From Bacteroidia bacterium (lineage in GTDB: Bacteria; Bacteroidota; Bacteroidia; Bacteroidales; UBA932): 39,139 nt of DNA. This document shows, piece after piece, positions 25,346 through 33,618 of this stretch (position 1 is its first letter; each line of letters opens with the position of its first letter). Both the position numbers and the translations under genes were made by a program. Location: the NCBI GenBank assembly GCA_030529945.1, contig JAUMVX010000010.1, forward strand, positions 1-39,139, written 5' to 3'. The notes under the pieces are model-generated. The model had not been told where the DNA came from and searched no databases. It was given only the letters and a program-made list of their open reading frames with translations.

Positions 25346-26101
25346 ATGAGAAAGAAAATTGTTGCGGGAAACTGGAAGATGAACACTACAGTTCCCGAAG
25401 GAATCGAGCTTGCAAAGGCAGTCGTAGAGCGCAGCGCGTCCGTTCCGTCTGACGTGAAACTCATCATCGCCGTTCCTTTCACCCACCTCTATCCTGTAGC
25501 CGAGGTCGTAAAGGGTTCTGCGGTAAGCCTTTCAGCCGAGAATTGCGCTGACCGCGAGAAGGGCGCATACACAGGCGAGGTTTCAGCCGCTATGCTCGCT
25601 TCCGTAAACTGCGAATACACCATCCTCGGACATTCCGAGCGCCGTCAGTACTATGGTGAGACCGACGAGAAGCTCGTAGAGAAGGTGAAGCTCGCTCTTG
25701 CGTGCGGTCTCAAAGTCATCCTCTGCGTAGGCGAGAATCTCGCCGAGCGCGAGGCTGGCAGACATTTCGAGGTCTGCACCGCTCAGATTCAGAACGTCCT
25801 CTATCAGTTCACCGCCGAGGATATGAAGAACATCGTGGTAGCTTATGAGCCGGTATGGGCCATCGGCACCGGCAAGACCGCCTCTTCCGCCCAGGCGGAG
25901 GAAATCCACGCCTGCATCCGCAAGGTGCTCGCTGACAAGTTCGGCGCACAGGTAGCTGAAGAGACCTCCATCCTCTACGGCGGCAGCTGCAAGCCGTCCA
26001 ATGCGAAGGAGCTTTTCTCCCAGCCTGACATCGACGGCGGCCTCATCGGCGGTGCAGCCCTCAAGGCGGACGACTTCATCGCCATCGCGCAGTCGTATTA
26101 A
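25346..26101 (+). CDS. tpiA: Triosephosphate isomerase
   Basis: A 251-residue TIM-barrel enzyme interconverting dihydroxyacetone phosphate and glyceraldehyde 3-phosphate. Visible marks: N11 and K13 in AGNWKMN, catalytic His in [13 protein letters not shown], catalytic Glu in [16 protein letters not shown], the phosphate-binding loop, and [11 protein letters not shown] near the end. Monocistronic, with a strong promoter and long leader. It ends 71 bp from the convergent GH13 gene, with a palindromic repeat between. Confidence 0.98.
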   Translation: MRKKIVAGNWKMNTTVPEGIELAKAVVERSASVPSDVKLIIAVPFTHLYPVAEVVKGSAVSLSAENCADREKGAYTGEVSAAMLASVNCEYTILGHSERRQYYGETDEKLVEKVKLALACGLKVILCVGENLAEREAGRHFEVCTAQIQNVLYQFTAEDMKNIVVAYEPVWAIGTGKTASSAQAEEIHACIRKVLADKFGAQVAEETSILYGGSCKPSNAKELFSQPDIDGGLIGGAALKADDFIAIAQSY

Positions 26102-26169
26102 GTGATTCCTAAAAAAGCAGAATTGGCCGGAAAGGGGTCGCCCTTTCCGGCCAATTCTGTCCCCTCACT
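26101..26169. repeat. Palindromic repeat, copy 2, with AGTGA tips
   Basis: Perfect 19-bp stem CAGAATTGGCCGGAAAGGG (26118-26136) and its complement (26141-26159), loop GTCG. The flanks AGTGATTCCTAAAAAA (26101-26116) and CCCCTCACT give an outer AGTGA/TCACT. On the minus strand the hairpin is followed by TTTTTT, so it can terminate the GH13 gene. TAAGTGATTCCTAAAAAA (26099-26116) is identical to the complement of 28438-28455. Confidence 0.75.
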
Positions 26170-26171
26170 AC

Positions 26172-27518
26172 TCAATACAGCCTTATCACCGCGAAGTCGC
26201 GGGACTTGACCGGGAGACGCACCATAATGCGACCCTCGGCGGGACTGCAGCGTCCCGCGAGTCCGCGATGCTCCACTGCCATCGCCGGAATATAGACCGG
26301 AATCTCGGCATCGCTGCGCGAGAAATTGCAGACCACGAGCCAGGTACTCTGAGCCGAGGAGCGCAAAAAGGCGAAATGGCGGTCAGCATCGAAGCCTGAA
26401 AGACCCTCGCTGCAGTAGCAGAGGTCATAATTGGTCGCGTCAGCGACCGTCGAAGCGAGACTCAAAACTGCGCGGTAGCGTGCGAGCGTCTCCCTCTCGG
26501 CGGGCAGCAGCAGGCGCGAGGGGTCGGACTTTTCGCCCCGGCGCACGGCGTAGAGACCCTCGGAGAGCCTTCCTATGGTAGCGGGCTTCGCCCAATCGAA
26601 AATGCTCGTGCGGCAGTTTCCGCTCTCCCGGGCCGCCTCGCCCGCTTCCTGGCCGAAGTAGAGCATAAACGGAGTGCCGCTGAAAAGGGCCGAGACGGCA
26701 AGAGAAGCCATCCCCGAGGCGGCGGATCCGGCGAATGCGGACGAAGCGAGCCTCTGCTCGTCGTGATTCTCCAGAAAATTCAGCATCCGGGACTGCAGGT
26801 CGCCGAGCGCCTGCCAATTCCAGGTCAGAGCCCTCGCAGTCCCCTCATCCGCACTGAGCCCGCGCAGTATGTCATACATTCCGGACTTGTCGTAGAGATA
26901 ATCGAAACCGGCCTCCTCGATGTAGCTGCGGTAATTGTTCTTGTCATAGGCCTCTCCTATGAAAATAAGCTCTTTATACTGCTCTCTGGCGCTCCTGAAA
27001 AGCCTGCGGAACACATCGACTCCGACCAGCTCCACCATATCGCAGCGGAAGCCGTCCACACCCATCGAGGCCCAGAACAGAATGATGTCCAGCATCTTGC
27101 GCCAGGTCTCTTCTGCGGAGTAATCGATTTTGCGGGTATCTGTCCAGTCGTAATCGCAGCGGTCCATGACAGGGATGCCTCCCCGGGAGTCGGAATAGTT
27201 CACGGCCACGTGATTCGGAACGAAGTCTATGATGACGCGCAGTCCGCTCTCGTGGGCGCGGACGATGGCAGCACGGAATTCCTCAAGCCTGTTTTCAGGC
27301 TCGTCAGCGAGATAGGGGTTCGTGTCGTAATAGTCGCAGACCGAGTACGGACAGCCCGGGTCCCCCTTTACGAAAGACTCCCCGCTGGAGTGGCGCGGAA
27401 TCCCCGTAAGCCACAGATGCGTAACGCTCAAGCTCTTGAGATAGTCGAAAAATACGCCGTCCAGCTCGGAGAACTTGCCTTTGCCGAGAAGACGCGGAAG
27501 AAGTTGGTAGATTATCAT
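26172..27518 (-). CDS. GH13 alpha-amylase family enzyme, cytoplasmic
   Basis: A 448-residue GH13 enzyme without signal peptide. Conserved regions: DFVPNH (98-103), GFRCD with nucleophile D160, FIGEA with acid/base E189, and ENHDEQR with the transition-state Asp D253. Region I is preceded by a short barrel start (IIYQLLPRL) and there is no extra N-terminal domain. A small C-terminal beta domain ends the protein (about 375-448). It probably hydrolyses alpha-1,4-glucans or maltodextrins inside the cell. Linkage specificity is not readable. It follows the TrmH-type gene by 4 bp and ends at palindromic repeat copy 2. Confidence 0.9.
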   Translation of the reverse strand: MIIYQLLPRLLGKGKFSELDGVFFDYLKSLSVTHLWLTGIPRHSSGESFVKGDPGCPYSVCDYYDTNPYLADEPENRLEEFRAAIVRAHESGLRVIIDFVPNHVAVNYSDSRGGIPVMDRCDYDWTDTRKIDYSAEETWRKMLDIILFWASMGVDGFRCDMVELVGVDVFRRLFRSAREQYKELIFIGEAYDKNNYRSYIEEAGFDYLYDKSGMYDILRGLSADEGTARALTWNWQALGDLQSRMLNFLENHDEQRLASSAFAGSAASGMASLAVSALFSGTPFMLYFGQEAGEAARESGNCRTSIFDWAKPATIGRLSEGLYAVRRGEKSDPSRLLLPAERETLARYRAVLSLASTVADATNYDLCYCSEGLSGFDADRHFAFLRSSAQSTWLVVCNFSRSDAEIPVYIPAMAVEHRGLAGRCSPAEGRIMVRLPVKSRDFAVIRLY

Positions 27519-27522
27519 AATG

Positions 27523-28257
27523 TCAGATCAGAATTCTCCTTCGGAATTCGGCCAGAGCTATGGCAGTGGCCGTGGCCGCGTTCAGACTCTCGCAGCCGCC
27601 GCCCTGAGGCGGATAAGGCGGGATGAAAAGCCTCCCGCTGAGCAGAGAAAGCAGAGCGGGGCTGATGCCGGCCGACTCGTTCCCGACTGCAATCGCCACC
27701 GGACAGTCACTGCCCGTTTTCAGCTCGCCGGTGTAGATGTTCTCCCCGCCCGAAAGGACAGTCCCGTAAACGCAGCCGCCCGCATCCAGAATCCTCCGCG
27801 CGAAGCCGCAGCTCTCGCCGGTATGGTACTCCACGCGGAAAACCGCTCCCATCGTGGACTGCACGACCTTGGGGTTATACAGTTCCACGCTCTCCCCTCC
27901 CGCGAGCACGGCAGTCACGCCGAACCAGTCGGCAAGGCGCAGAATGGTGCCCAGATTACCCGGGTCGCGTATCCCGTCGAGCAGGAGATAGAGGCCGCCT
28001 CGCACTTCCAGCGGCCTTTCGGCCCGCTGTCGCACTACGGCCAATACAGGCGGCGGCGAGCTTAGTCCCGACATCCTTTCCATCGCACTCTCCCCTATCT
28101 GCTCGATCCTGTAAAGCTTGACCACCTCGAAATCCGAAGCCAGAGCCTCTGAAACCATCTTTTCCCCCTCCACGGTAAAAAGCCCGGTCTCGTCCCGGAA
28201 CTTTTTCGCCGTCAAGGCTTTCACACTCTTTATCTCGCTGTTCGATATGTTTTCCAT
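27523..28257 (-). CDS. TrmH/SpoU-family RNA 2'-O-methyltransferase
   Basis: A 244-residue SPOUT methyltransferase. An N-terminal L30e-like substrate-binding domain spans about 1-85 (IKSVKALTAKKFRDETGLFTVEGEK). The knotted SPOUT domain has motif 1 DGIRDPGNLGTILRLADW, motif 2 VGNESAGIS and motif 3 ESLNAATATAIAL. It likely methylates a ribose in rRNA (RlmB-like) or tRNA using S-adenosylmethionine. The start follows a TAAATTTG box at 28282-28289 on the minus strand. It is cotranscribed with the GH13 gene. Confidence 0.92.
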   Translation of the reverse strand: MENISNSEIKSVKALTAKKFRDETGLFTVEGEKMVSEALASDFEVVKLYRIEQIGESAMERMSGLSSPPPVLAVVRQRAERPLEVRGGLYLLLDGIRDPGNLGTILRLADWFGVTAVLAGGESVELYNPKVVQSTMGAVFRVEYHTGESCGFARRILDAGGCVYGTVLSGGENIYTGELKTGSDCPVAIAVGNESAGISPALLSLLSGRLFIPPYPPQGGGCESLNAATATAIALAEFRRRILI

Positions 28258-28281
28258 CGCTGCCCTTTACAAATCAGTCGA

Positions 28282-28289
28282 CAAATTTA
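28282..28289 (-). promoter_or_regulatory. -7 box TAAATTTG of the TrmH-type gene
   Basis: Perfect TAnnTTTG on the minus strand, 24 nt before the ATG. The -33 position falls inside the 158-bp palindrome at 28296-28453, which offers no TTG, so this element may influence the promoter. Confidence 0.5.
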
Positions 28290-28295
28290 ATATTT

Positions 28296-28453
28296 AGTGA
28301 TGATGAAAAAATAAGTTGGTAAGGTTTTGTGAAGGATTTTTGTGGATAAATTTGTTTGTGAAGAAGGAGTGTACCGGGGTACACGACTGATGAACAAATG
28401 AATTTAGACCAAAAAGACGAGCAAAAGCACCAAGTTATTTTTTAGGAATCACT
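28296..28453. repeat. 158-bp imperfect long palindrome (MITE-like or structured RNA element)
   Basis: The left end AGTGATGATGAAAAAATAA (28296-28314) and the complement of the right end, AGTGATTCCTAAAAAATAA, enclose the region. Identity blocks continue in the same order on both arms (TTGGT, TTTTG, TTTTTG, TAAATT, TTTGT). At the centre is GTGTACC-GG-GGTACAC (28369-28384), within about 2 bp of the midpoint. It contains no credible coding frame. It lies between TamL and the TrmH-type gene; no clear target-site duplication was seen. Confidence 0.7.
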
Positions 28454-28516
28454 TAGTAACGATTTAAGAAAGATATTCGCAGACGGAATACATTTCTTAA
28501 ACAAGATACTGAGGAA

Positions 28517-30610
28517 TCAGAACGGATATCCTACGCCGAAATGGACGGAGAAGCCGTCACTCTTGAGCCAGAGGGAAGGAGGTATCCAGGCGGGACGGTA
28601 GGCTCCCTGGTCGTTCTCGTCCAGATAAAAGTGGGACGGGTCGTGAAGCTTGAATCCCATATCCACGCGCAGCACTATCAGATTCATATCCAGGCGCAGC
28701 CCCAGACCCCAGTCCACAGCTATGCTCTCGGAGAGCTTCCCGAAACCGTCATAAGTGTTCCAGACATTGCCGGCGTCCAGGAAAAGCGCTCCGGCGAATT
28801 TCCACACCAGCGGGAAACGGTACTCGACATTGGCCTCGAACTTCACGTCTCCGGTCTGGCTCGGGATGATGAAGATTTCATCGGGAAACGCAGTTCCCGG
28901 GCCGAGCGAGCGGGCCTGCCAGCCGCGCATACTGCTCGCGCCGCCGCAGTAGAACTGCTGCTCGAAGGGCAGCACGGAGGAATTCCCGTAAGCCACGCCC
29001 GCACCTGCCACGAAACGGGTGGCCAGAGCGTGCGAGAGAGCGTCGCCCCAGCGCCAAGTCTTGCCCAGAATCAGCTCGCCCCGGACATACTGGGAGTAAG
29101 GAGCATTGAATATGAGACCCTTGCCGTTCTCGTCAGTGGGCAGCAGAGGCTTGAAAAGGCTGACGGTATTGCCCGCCATATCCACGGAAAGCCGGAGGTA
29201 ATGGAAAGGACGGGACTCGGTAGAGGAGGCCGAGCTGTAATAGACGGTCCCTCCAGTGCCCGCGTCGAAATGGTCCTGGAAGGAGTAGCGGATCACCGGA
29301 TTATAATCCATCGACTGCGAGAAATCATCGGCGATGTTGTAGAGGCGGACCATATTGAACTGGAGCGGGTAGAACTGGTAGGAGAGTTTCTTTCCGGCTA
29401 TGGTCCCGCTGTATCCCAACGAAGTCGAAATCACGCTTCTGGTATATTCCGGTCTGTCCTGATAGTTATAGGAGGCCTTGAGCTCGGTATTCGGGAGATT
29501 CTTGTCCCTGTCATTGTACGGAACTCCGAGGAACTTGGGGAAAGTGAGACTCGTGGAGACTCCGAACTCGTTCGCCCGCGTGGTGCGGTCCGGCATAAAC
29601 TGGAAGTTGCCGACGAAAGAGAGGTTCAGCCACTCCCCTCCGCCGAAAATGTTCTTGTGATAGACGGTGAGCTGCGGAGAAATGCCCATCAGGGCGTTAG
29701 AGTTCGTGGATGCCTCGAGATTCGCCTTGAAACCCTGAAGTTTCGACTGCTGCAGGCGGATGTCGCAGCTGACCAGATTCGAATCGGTCTGCGAAGTTCC
29801 TATGGACACGCTGTTGAACATCCTCAGAGAGGAGAGGCGGGAATAGGTGGTGTTCAGCTTCTCCTCGTCATAGAGGTCGCCCGGATGTATCAAGGTCAGG
29901 TCCTGAAGAAGATTCTTCCTCAGAAAAATCCGGCTCGGATAGGAGACGGACACCTTGTCGATGTAAAACTTGCGCAGGGGGACGGCCGCTGCGGCGCTCT
30001 CGTTTCTCGAGAACTCGTTGAGCCTCATTTCCAGAATCGCCGAACCGGGAACGCTCAGAGTATCGGCCTCGAAGACATAATTGTTCTTCGTGAGGCTGTA
30101 GTAGCCCATCTTCCTGAAATGCGCGGCCCCGCGCTCGATTTCCCGCTCCAGCGCCTCCTCCGAGAGGAAATCCCCGCGGCGCACGAGAAGATTTGCAGTG
30201 TCGGCCATAAAATCAGCTGTAAAATCCGGTCTCGGAGGCAGAGTGAAGCGGATACTGTCTATGCGCACGCGCTTCCCGGGCGAGACGACATACAGGACTG
30301 AAACCTTGCCCCTGCGCACGCTGACATCGCTGCTGACCCGCGAGCCGTAATAGCCCAGATACTCCAGATGCCTGCCGATGGCTTCGATGGAGGGCTGCAC
30401 CGCCGCCGGGTCGTAGATGACCCTGCGCAGAAAACCGGGGTGCTGCTTGACGTAGTCGCTGAACTCGGAGGGCGTCAGAGAGCTCGAACCCGTCAGCGTC
30501 ACCTTGCTCTCGCGCAGCAGATACTGTCCCTCGCTGAGATGGCGCGGGCCGGCGCAGCCGGCCAATATCAAGACGGCTGCCAGTGCTGATATGAGGCGGC
30601 ATCTGCGCAT
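28517..30610 (-). CDS. Omp85-family outer-membrane lipoprotein, TamL-like
   Basis: A 697-residue outer-membrane protein. Lipoprotein signal MRRCRLISALAAVLILAGC with lipobox LAGC, which marks the Bacteroidota TamL type rather than BamA. POTRA-like repeats span roughly 35-270 (RRVIYDPAAVQPSIEAIGRHLEYLGYYG, then RVRIDSIRFTL). A 16-strand barrel follows with the Omp85 signature GGASSMRGW (556-564) and a C-terminal aromatic end VGYPF. TamL partners TamB-like proteins in envelope assembly; none is adjacent here. The start at 30610 lies 7 nt after a -7 box. Longer readings extend into the upstream terminator and pfp. Confidence 0.87.
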   Translation of the reverse strand: MRRCRLISALAAVLILAGCAGPRHLSEGQYLLRESKVTLTGSSSLTPSEFSDYVKQHPGFLRRVIYDPAAVQPSIEAIGRHLEYLGYYGSRVSSDVSVRRGKVSVLYVVSPGKRVRIDSIRFTLPPRPDFTADFMADTANLLVRRGDFLSEEALEREIERGAAHFRKMGYYSLTKNNYVFEADTLSVPGSAILEMRLNEFSRNESAAAAVPLRKFYIDKVSVSYPSRIFLRKNLLQDLTLIHPGDLYDEEKLNTTYSRLSSLRMFNSVSIGTSQTDSNLVSCDIRLQQSKLQGFKANLEASTNSNALMGISPQLTVYHKNIFGGGEWLNLSFVGNFQFMPDRTTRANEFGVSTSLTFPKFLGVPYNDRDKNLPNTELKASYNYQDRPEYTRSVISTSLGYSGTIAGKKLSYQFYPLQFNMVRLYNIADDFSQSMDYNPVIRYSFQDHFDAGTGGTVYYSSASSTESRPFHYLRLSVDMAGNTVSLFKPLLPTDENGKGLIFNAPYSQYVRGELILGKTWRWGDALSHALATRFVAGAGVAYGNSSVLPFEQQFYCGGASSMRGWQARSLGPGTAFPDEIFIIPSQTGDVKFEANVEYRFPLVWKFAGALFLDAGNVWNTYDGFGKLSESIAVDWGLGLRLDMNLIVLRVDMGFKLHDPSHFYLDENDQGAYRPAWIPPSLWLKSDGFSVHFGVGYPF

Positions 30611-30617
30611 AATCGGA

Positions 30618-30625
30618 CAAAAATA
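30618..30625 (-). promoter_or_regulatory. -7 box TATTTTTG of the TamL-like gene
   Basis: Perfect TAnnTTTG on the minus strand with only 7 nt (tccgatt) before the ATG: a leaderless or nearly leaderless start. Confidence 0.62.
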
Positions 30626-30637
30626 CGCATAATTACG

Positions 30638-30670
30638 AAAAAACGGGACGAATATCTCAATTCGTCCCGT
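30638..30670 (-). terminator. Intrinsic terminator of pfp
   Basis: ACGGGACGAAT (30643-30653) and ATTCGTCCCGT (30660-30670) form an 11-bp stem with a 6-nt loop; on the minus strand it is followed by TTTTTT. It is placed 27 bp after the pfp stop. Confidence 0.85.
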
Positions 30671-30696
30671 CATATTCAGTAAAGAATCACTCTCTT

Positions 30697-32349
30697 TTAT
30701 CTGCCCTGCTCCAGAGCGAGGGTGCAGGTCGTACGGTCGCAGACCTGTGAAGGTCCCCAGTACTGGATGGCTCCCGGATATACGTATCTCGTGTTCAGGG
30801 CCCAGTCCTCGCGATGCTCCGCGAAGAAGCGGAACGGCTTGCCTTCCAGCTCCACGAGAGCCTTGCGGATGACCGGCTTCATCTTTCCGGCCCTCTTCTC
30901 GAGGTTCATCATCATCGTGATAGGCACTCCGCCGGCGATCCACTCGGAGGCCGGAGCGGTGGTGTTGCGTATGACGGACATATAGCCGGTCTTGCCGGTG
31001 AGAATCAGGCGGGAGGCGTTATAACCCAGGGAGTAGCAGTAGTCCGCATCGAAATTGGACGGTGCGGCGCACCGGCCCTCATAGCCGAAGAAATGGTGCT
31101 GGGCGGAGAATTTGCCGCAGAACTTGCCTTCTTTCTTCATCTCGGACAGTCTTGCGCCCACCATATCCGAGAGGAGCTTCTCGGTCTCGATCAGGGACAC
31201 CTGGACATTGCCGTGAGGGTCGCGGTCCAGAGCGAGCTGGCTCGCCACATCGGCAGGCAGACTGCTGAAAGTGGCGGCATTGGCCGCGCTGAGGTGCTTC
31301 CTGACGTATTCTATCTGATCCTCGCGGGCCACGCTCTTCGCCTCGTCTGTGGCGAGAACGTCGTTCAGCTCGGCGATGAGCTTCTTTATGGCCGGAACGA
31401 ACTCGATGAGGCCTTCCGGGATGAGGACGGTGCCGAAGTTGTCGCCGCGCTCCGCGCGTGCGGCCACGATGTCGGCGATGTACTGCACGATTTCGTCAAG
31501 GCTCTTCTCCTTCGCTTCGATCTCCTCGGAAACGAGGCAGACGTTAGGACGGGTCTGGAGTGCGCACTCCAGGGCGATGTGCGAGGCGCTGCGGCCCATC
31601 AGCTTGATGAAATGCCAGTATTTGCGGGCTGAATTGCAGTCGCGCTCGATGTTGCCGATGAGCTCGGAATATGTCTTGGTGGCCGTGTCGAAACCGAAAG
31701 AGGTCTCAATCTGTGCGTTCTTCAGGTCTCCGTCGATGGTCTTCGGGCAGCCGATGACCTGCACGCCGTAGTTCTTCGCGGCGTAGTATTCGGCGAGAAC
31801 ACAGGCGTTCGTGTTAGAATCGTCTCCGCCGATGATCACGAGGGCCTTGATGCCGAGTTCGCGGAGGATCACGATGCCCTTCTCGAACTGCTCCGTCTCC
31901 TCAAGCTTGGTGCGGCCGGAGCCGATGATGTCGAAACCGCCCGTATTGCGGTAGGCCGCCATAATCTCGGAGGTGATCTCCATATATTTATGGTCCACCA
32001 GTCCGCCGGGACCCATAAGGAAGCCGTAAAGCTTGTTTTCCGGATTCAGGGACTTTATGCCGTCGAAAATGCCCGAAATGACATTATGTCCGCCCGGAGC
32101 CTGACCGCCGGAAAGGATTACGCCGACATTGAACGGCTCGGACTTGGCATTGCATCCGCAGCATCCGGAGGCCTCGAAAGTGACGACCGGCATTCCGTAA
32201 GTGTTAGGGAAAAGAGCCTTGATTTCCTCGCGGTCACCTACCGACTCGGTAGGATTTCCTTCCACAGCCTTTATTCCGCCTTGAAGAGATTTGGGGAGTT
32301 TAGGCTGATAGGAAGCGCGGGCTTCCTGGAACAGAGATATTTCTGACAT
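30697..32349 (-). CDS. pfp: Pyrophosphate-dependent 6-phosphofructokinase
   Basis: A 550-residue PPi-fructose-6-phosphate 1-phosphotransferase, reversible and able to act in glycolysis and gluconeogenesis. Marks: GGQAPGGHN (81-89), GGDDSN (174-179; the second Asp replaces the Gly of ATP-dependent enzymes and selects PPi), PKTIDGDL (202-209) with the PPi-type Lys, and [19 protein letters not shown]. The size fits the long PFP type common in Bacteroidota. The start is 26 bp from the end of tRNA-Ala with no separate -7 box, so the two may share a transcript. A strong terminator follows. Confidence 0.96.
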   Translation of the reverse strand: MSEISLFQEARASYQPKLPKSLQGGIKAVEGNPTESVGDREEIKALFPNTYGMPVVTFEASGCCGCNAKSEPFNVGVILSGGQAPGGHNVISGIFDGIKSLNPENKLYGFLMGPGGLVDHKYMEITSEIMAAYRNTGGFDIIGSGRTKLEETEQFEKGIVILRELGIKALVIIGGDDSNTNACVLAEYYAAKNYGVQVIGCPKTIDGDLKNAQIETSFGFDTATKTYSELIGNIERDCNSARKYWHFIKLMGRSASHIALECALQTRPNVCLVSEEIEAKEKSLDEIVQYIADIVAARAERGDNFGTVLIPEGLIEFVPAIKKLIAELNDVLATDEAKSVAREDQIEYVRKHLSAANAATFSSLPADVASQLALDRDPHGNVQVSLIETEKLLSDMVGARLSEMKKEGKFCGKFSAQHHFFGYEGRCAAPSNFDADYCYSLGYNASRLILTGKTGYMSVIRNTTAPASEWIAGGVPITMMMNLEKRAGKMKPVIRKALVELEGKPFRFFAEHREDWALNTRYVYPGAIQYWGPSQVCDRTTCTLALEQGR

Positions 32350-32375
32350 AAGAATTTGTGTGAATGTTCGTTTTG

Positions 32376-32448
32376 TGGAGCATAGGGGGATCGAACCCCT
32401 GACCTTTAGATTGCGAACCTAACGCTCTACCGACTGAGCTAATACCCC
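32376..32448 (-). tRNA. tRNA-Ala (anticodon CGC)
   Basis: A 73-nt cloverleaf on the minus strand: acceptor GGGGTAT/ATGCTCC with the G3-U70 wobble that identifies alanine tRNA, D arm GCTC/GAGC, anticodon arm TTAGG-TTCGCAA-TCTAA, T arm AGGGG-TTCGATC-CCCCT, discriminator A73. The anticodon at positions 34-36 is CGC, reading GCG. CCA is not encoded. Confidence 0.93.
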
Positions 32449-32453
32449 GTTAT

Positions 32454-32494
32454 AGTGATTCCCGAAAATGCCAACGCATTTTCCCATCATCACT
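32454..32494. repeat. Short palindrome with AGTGAT tips upstream of tRNA-Ala
   Basis: The left arm AGTGATTCCCGAAAATGC (32454-32471), loop CAAC, and right arm ending CATCATCACT (32476-32494). The tips are AGTGATTCC and AGTGATGATG, the same two end types as the 158-bp element at 28296. It sits 5 bp before the tRNA 5' end. Confidence 0.65.
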
Positions 32495-32579
32495 TGATGC
32501 GGGACTTGCGAAAATGAGAATCATCCTCCCGCGTCCCCCGGATTCTGCGGCGAAAAACCTCCTTTCCGCAAAAGCCGCG

Positions 32580-32587
32580 CAAATATA
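32580..32587 (-). promoter_or_regulatory. Candidate -7 box TATATTTG for tRNA-Ala/pfp
   Basis: Perfect TAnnTTTG on the minus strand about 130 nt before the tRNA. The region 32495-32691 holds no gene and divides the tRNA from the PspC operon. Confidence 0.4.
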
Positions 32588-32638
32588 GGCATTTTTTTGA
32601 GAATGGAGAAGTTCTTTTGAAAAAATAAGTATTTTGTA

Positions 32639-32670
32639 TTGCAAGGTATTGAGAAAAGTTTATATCTTTG
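32639..32670 (+). promoter_or_regulatory. Promoter of the PspC-PadR-PspC operon
   Basis: TTG at 32639-32641, a 21-bp spacer and TATCTTTG at 32663-32670, then a 21-nt leader to the ATG at 32692. Confidence 0.6.
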
Positions 32671-32691
32671 CAACGTCAAATATTTTGAGAA

Positions 32692-33252
32692 ATGAAAAGA
32701 GTAATCGAAACCTGTGTGGGAAACAGGAACTTTTCCCTCGACGAGGATGCTTACACAAGGCTGGACGAGTACCTCACGCACTTCAGCTCCCGCCTGTCGG
32801 GCACTACCGCCGCACAGAACGCGGAGATAATGGCAGACCTCGAAGACCGCATCGCTGAACTCTTCACGGCTGAAACCGCCGGGGGACGCGTAGTCAGTCT
32901 CCCTATCGTCGAGAAGATCATCGCACAGCTCGGAATGCCGGACGGGAGTGCGGAGAGCAGCGGCTCAGCCTCGGATGACGGAAGGAAACAGACCAGAAAA
33001 ATCTACCGCGACGTGGACAACAAGGCCATCGCGGGCGTATGCTCGGGGCTTGCGCTGTACTTCGATGTCGATGTGGTTCTGGTCCGTGTCGCGATGCTCA
33101 TCGCACTCGTCGCGTGGAGCGCCGGATTCTGGATTTACCTCATACTCTGGATAGCCGTGCCGAAAGCCGTCACGCCAGCCCAGAAATGCGAAATGAACGG
33201 CGAGCCGGTAACCGCCGGGAATATGGCGAAATACTCATCCGGTTCCAAATAA
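32692..33252 (+). CDS. PspC-domain membrane protein (first copy)
   Basis: A 186-residue protein. The N-terminal helical domain (about 1-85) has the pattern LDEDAYTRLDEYL ... EIMADLEDRIAELF. A PspC domain follows (about 98-160): KIYRDVDNKAIAGVCSGLALYFDVD then a hydrophobic helix MLIALVAWSAGFWIYLILWIAVP. PspC proteins sense envelope stress at the inner membrane. The same N-terminal plan recurs in the 344-residue protein two genes downstream, so these are paralogues flanking a PadR regulator. The operon probably forms an envelope-stress module controlled by PadR; the trigger is unknown. Confidence 0.87.
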   Translation: MKRVIETCVGNRNFSLDEDAYTRLDEYLTHFSSRLSGTTAAQNAEIMADLEDRIAELFTAETAGGRVVSLPIVEKIIAQLGMPDGSAESSGSASDDGRKQTRKIYRDVDNKAIAGVCSGLALYFDVDVVLVRVAMLIALVAWSAGFWIYLILWIAVPKAVTPAQKCEMNGEPVTAGNMAKYSSGSK

Positions 33253-33261
33253 TCCGCGCCT

Positions 33262-33618
33262 ATGGAATACAATGTAGAAAACGTCCGTTCCCAGATGAGG
33301 AAAGGAGTGCTGGAATACTGCATTCTCAGCATATTGAACCGCAAGGAGGCCTACGCTTCCTCCATAATAGAGGAGCTGAAGGCTGCTAATATGATAGTGG
33401 TGGAAGGCACGCTCTATCCCCTGCTCATACGGCAGAAGAACCAGGGTCTGCTCTCATACCGCTGGGAGGAATCCACCCAGGGGCCTCCGCGAAAATACTA
33501 TGTCATCACCGACAGGGGCCGCGCCCAGCTCGCCGAGATGGACGCCGCCTGGAATGAACTCACGGAAAGCATCCGGACCCTCAGACAGCCATCATCAGAC
33601 CAGAACATACAGATATGA
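33262..33618 (+). CDS. PadR-family transcriptional regulator
   Basis: A 118-residue winged-helix repressor. The N-terminal wHTH has MRKGVLEYCILSIL, YASSIIEELKAANMIVVEGTLYPLLIRQKNQGLLSYRW and PPRKYYVITDRGRAQL, all typical of PadR. The short C-terminal helix (about 90-112) would mediate dimerisation. Its stop overlaps the start of the second PspC gene by 4 bp (ATGA), and it begins 9 bp after the first PspC gene. It likely autoregulates the operon; no effector is known. Confidence 0.93.
   Translation: MEYNVENVRSQMRKGVLEYCILSILNRKEAYASSIIEELKAANMIVVEGTLYPLLIRQKNQGLLSYRWEESTQGPPRKYYVITDRGRAQLAEMDAAWNELTESIRTLRQPSSDQNIQI

Noticed and set aside
28541..30301. Plus-strand open frame opposite the TamL-like gene
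   Set aside because: Its composition is that of an antisense frame; the Omp85 signature and lipobox are on the minus strand.
30611..30943. N-terminal extension of the TamL-like protein by 111 residues
   Set aside because: It would run through the pfp terminator and the promoter and bury the lipoprotein signal inside the protein.
32376..32448. tRNA as an integration site for a genomic island
   Set aside because: No partial tRNA repeat or integrase was seen in the window, and the neighbours are housekeeping genes.
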